Origin: an uncultured Ectothiorhodospiraceae bacterium
GTDB lineage: Bacteria > Pseudomonadota > Gammaproteobacteria > Nevskiales > Oceanococcaceae
Length of the DNA stretch: 64,000 bases
Direction of reading: 5' to 3'
NCBI GenBank assembly: GCA_937141935.1
Contig: CAKZQS010000052.1
Location: forward strand, 175,199-239,198
The translations under genes and the position numbers were made by a program. Numbering within the stretch: the first letter of the stretch is position 1; every line of letters begins with the position of its first letter. The notes below the pieces were generated by a model. That model was given only the letters and a program-made list of their open reading frames with translations, ran no database searches and was not told where the DNA came from. Positions 62,064 to 64,000 of this stretch are shown here, piece by piece.

Positions 62064-64000
62064 TCAGTCGCCGGCGGGGCCGCGAGCCTTGCCGGCGGGC
62101 TTGGCCGGCCGCGGCCCGGCCTTCTTGCCGGCGAATTTCCCCGGCTTGGGCCCCGGGCCCCTGCCGAACTTGCCCGGCGCGCCGGGCTTCTTGCCCTTGC
62201 CCTTGCCCGGGCCCTTTCCGGGGCCCTTACCGAAGCCTTTCCCGCCGCCCGGCCCCTTGGCGAAGCCGGGTTTGCCGGCACGCTGCGGCCCGGGGCGGGG
62301 CCCCTGCGGCGCATCGCTTTCGTCCTCGGGCGCGCCGTCGTCGCTGCCATCCAGCCGGCGGATGCGCAGCTGCTGGCCGGAGACCCAGGTCTTTTTCAGC
62401 GTGCGCAGGATCTCCTTGGGCATGCCCTCGGGCAGCTCGATGTGGCTGTGGTCCTCGCGGATGTCGATGCGGCCGATGTACTGCGGGTCCAGGCCGGCCT
62501 CGTTGGCGATGGCGCCGACGATGTTGCGCGGCTCCACGCGGTCGCGGTGCCCCACACCCAGCCAATAAAGCTCCAGCGGCGGCTGGTTGGGGTCGCGCGG
62601 CGCGCGCTCGGGGCGCGGGCCGCGGTCCGGCCGCGGGCCACGCTCGGGCCGGGGCCCCTGCTCGGCACGTTCGCGCTGCGGGGGCGGCGGGTCCAGCAGC
62701 AGGGGCTGGCCGTCGCGCAGCAGCACGGCCAGCGCGGCGGCGATCTCGGCCATACCGTGCGGACCGTCGGCCTCCAGCTCGGCAATCAGCCGCCGGTACA
62801 GCGGCAGCTGCGGGCTCTCGTCTTCCGCCTCCAGCACGCCGGCGATGCTCTGCTTGAACTCGAGCATGCGGCGGTCGTTGATTTGCTCGACGCTGGGCAG
62901 CGTCATGCGTTCGATGCGCTGGCCCACCGTGCGCTCGATGGCAAACAGCATGCGCCGCTCGCGCGGCGCCACGAACAGCACCGCCTCGCCCTTGCGCCCG
63001 GCGCGGCCGGTGCGGCCGATGCGGTGCACATAGGACTGCGTGTCGTGCGGGATGTCGTAGTTGATGACGTGGCTGACGCGGTCGACGTCGATGCCGCGGG
63101 CCACGACGTCGGTGGCCACCAGCACGTCCAGGCGGCCGGCGCGGAAGTGCTCGATGGCCTGCTCGCGCTGGCGTTGGTCCATGTCGCCGTTGATGGCCAC
63201 GGCCTCGTGGCCGCGCGCCGCCAGCCGCTCGGCCAGCTCCACGGTGGCCAGCTTGGTGCGCACGAAGACGATGACGCCGTCGATCTCCTCGCCTTCCAGG
63301 ATGCGGGTCAGCGCGTCCAGCTTGTGCATGCCGGACACCGGCCACATGCGTTGCCGGATCTTCGGCGTGGCCGTGGGTTCGGGTGTGATGGTGATGCGCG
63401 CCGGGTCGTTGAGCTGGGTCTCGGCGATGCGCTGGATTTCGCGCGGCATCGTGGCCGAGAACAGCGCCACGCGGCGCTGCGGCGGCGTGCGCGACATGAT
63501 CTCCTCGACGTCGTCGACAAAGCCCATGCGCAGCATCTCGTCGGCCTCGTCGAGCACCAGCGTGTTCAGCCCGCTGAGCTTCAGCGTGCCGCGGCCCAGG
63601 TGGTCGATGACCCGGCCGGGCGTGCCCACGACGACGTGCACGCCGCGCGCCAGCGCGCGCAGCTGGCCGGTGTAGGACTGGCCGCCATAGATCGGCAGCA
63701 CGTGAAAGCCGGGCAGCTGGGCGGCATAGCGCTGCAGCGCCTCGGCCACCTGGATGGCCAGCTCGCGCGTGGGCACCAGGATCAGCGCCTGGGGCTCGCG
63801 CCGTTCCAGCTCGAGCTGGCTCAGCAGCGGCAGCGCGAAGGCGGCGGTTTTGCCGGTGCCGGTCTGGGCCTGGCCCAGCACGTCGCGGCCCGCCAGCATC
63901 TCGGGGATGACGGCGGCCTGAATGGGGGAAGGTTGCTCGTAGCCAACGGCGTCGAGCGCAGCGCGGACCTCGGGGCGTAGGCCGAGGTCGGCAAAGGCGG
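62064..64000 (-). CDS. DEAD-box RNA helicase, DeaD/CsdA-like (5' end outside window)
   Basis: At least 645 aa in frame to the window edge; translation continues past 64000 (AFADLGLRPEVRAAL, Q-motif in GYEQPSPIQ), so the start is missing. Motifs: AQTGTGKT, PTRELAIQ, GTPGRVIDHL, DEAD, SAT, VFVRTK, ATDVVARGID, HRIGRTGRAG. The C-terminal half has the dimerisation-like region and a DbpA-type RRM (LYWLGVGHRDRVEPRNIVGAIANEAG pattern), then a Gly/Lys/Pro/Arg tail (GKGPGKGPGKGKGKKPG). Role: RNA unwinding in ribosome assembly or mRNA decay, often cold induced. Confidence 0.93.
   Translation of the reverse strand, partial: AFADLGLRPEVRAALDAVGYEQPSPIQAAVIPEMLAGRDVLGQAQTGTGKTAAFALPLLSQLELERREPQALILVPTRELAIQVAEALQRYAAQLPGFHVLPIYGGQSYTGQLRALARGVHVVVGTPGRVIDHLGRGTLKLSGLNTLVLDEADEMLRMGFVDDVEEIMSRTPPQRRVALFSATMPREIQRIAETQLNDPARITITPEPTATPKIRQRMWPVSGMHKLDALTRILEGEEIDGVIVFVRTKLATVELAERLAARGHEAVAINGDMDQRQREQAIEHFRAGRLDVLVATDVVARGIDVDRVSHVINYDIPHDTQSYVHRIGRTGRAGRKGEAVLFVAPRERRMLFAIERTVGQRIERMTLPSVEQINDRRMLEFKQSIAGVLEAEDESPQLPLYRRLIAELEADGPHGMAEIAAALAVLLRDGQPLLLDPPPPQRERAEQGPRPERGPRPDRGPRPERAPRDPNQPPLELYWLGVGHRDRVEPRNIVGAIANEAGLDPQYIGRIDIREDHSHIELPEGMPKEILRTLKKTWVSGQQLRIRRLDGSDDGAPEDESDAPQGPRPGPQRAGKPGFAKGPGGGKGFGKGPGKGPGKGKGKKPGAPGKFGRGPGPKPGKFAGKKAGPRPAKPAGKARGPAGD

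Noticed and set aside
62442..63980. Long plus-strand open frame opposite the DEAD-box helicase, and similar long antisense frames at 1317-3281, 13729-15762, 22889-24382 and 60276-61835
   Set aside because: All are mirror frames of well-supported genes, rich in Arg/Ala/Gln/His without domains or ribosome sites.

Overview
The window is chromosomal DNA of a very GC-rich (about 70%) Gammaproteobacterium. Evidence for this placement is a YcgL-family gene, a thiS-thiG-trmB gene order, E. coli-like TatD and Tas proteins, a DUF1329 protein, a GlyGly-CTERM protease and DUF6502/DUF5666 proteins. A Nevskiales/Salinisphaerales- or Xanthomonadales-like relative is plausible but is not proved by the sequence. 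There is no phage, plasmid, integrase or CRISPR signature. Most of the window is densely packed core and accessory metabolism with many 1-4 bp start/stop overlaps.

Layout. 0-4.6 kb: 3' end of an RND pump, tatD, a CPA1 antiporter overlapping an alpha/beta hydrolase, and a small outer-membrane barrel-like protein. 4.6-8.9 kb: a HupE/UreJ-type membrane protein and a parvulin-like protein, divergent from a DUF3604/PHP-like protein with overlapping start codons. 9.0-10.1 kb: exported msrB-msrA. 10.3-14.5 kb: four alpha/beta hydrolases, the last two with an Asp nucleophile as in epoxide hydrolases and dehalogenases. 14.6-17.7 kb: a translationally coupled operon of a flavin/[2Fe-2S] reductase, a MerR regulator and a ferritin-like di-iron protein, divergent from the epoxide-hydrolase-like pair. 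Together these look like an inducible oxygenation module. 17.9-23 kb: a lipoprotein nuclease/phosphatase-fold protein, pirin, proline iminopeptidase, a DUF1329 protein and a small DUF6763-like protein. 23-26.8 kb (minus): thiS-thiG-trmB-phosphoribulokinase-tas as one overlapping operon.

27-33 kb: tRNA-Gly(CCC) with duplicated 3'-end fragments and a decayed tRNA copy, a DUF6580 protein, a large lipoprotein esterase, a GIDE/EF-hand plus LemA pair, and glutathione reductase. 33-39 kb: purD, a PlcP/LpxH-type metallophosphoesterase behind a Pho-box-like array, a 43-aa membrane peptide, a NUDIX hydrolase and thiC. 38.9-44.9 kb: one 1996-aa surface lipoprotein with about 25 TSP3-like calcium repeats and FG-GAP repeats, flanked downstream by a small inverted-repeat element. 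45-50 kb: a NarL-type two-component pair, YcgL and TM2 proteins, and a secreted trypsin-like protease with a GlyGly-CTERM tail. 50-57.7 kb: an AraC regulator divergent from a sterol-desaturase-family hydroxylase, a ComEA-like protein, a purple-acid-phosphatase-like protein, a 7TM-EAL signalling protein and another hydrolase. 57.7-62 kb: two DUF5666 lipoproteins and a DUF6502 protein around a shared divergent promoter with a perfect 11-bp inverted repeat. 62 kb to the end: a DEAD-box helicase cut by the window edge.

The most promising under-described units are the reductase/MerR/di-iron/epoxide-hydrolase module, the Pho-box-linked phospholipase candidate, the DUF6502-DUF5666 divergon, and the tRNA-Gly-derived repeats.
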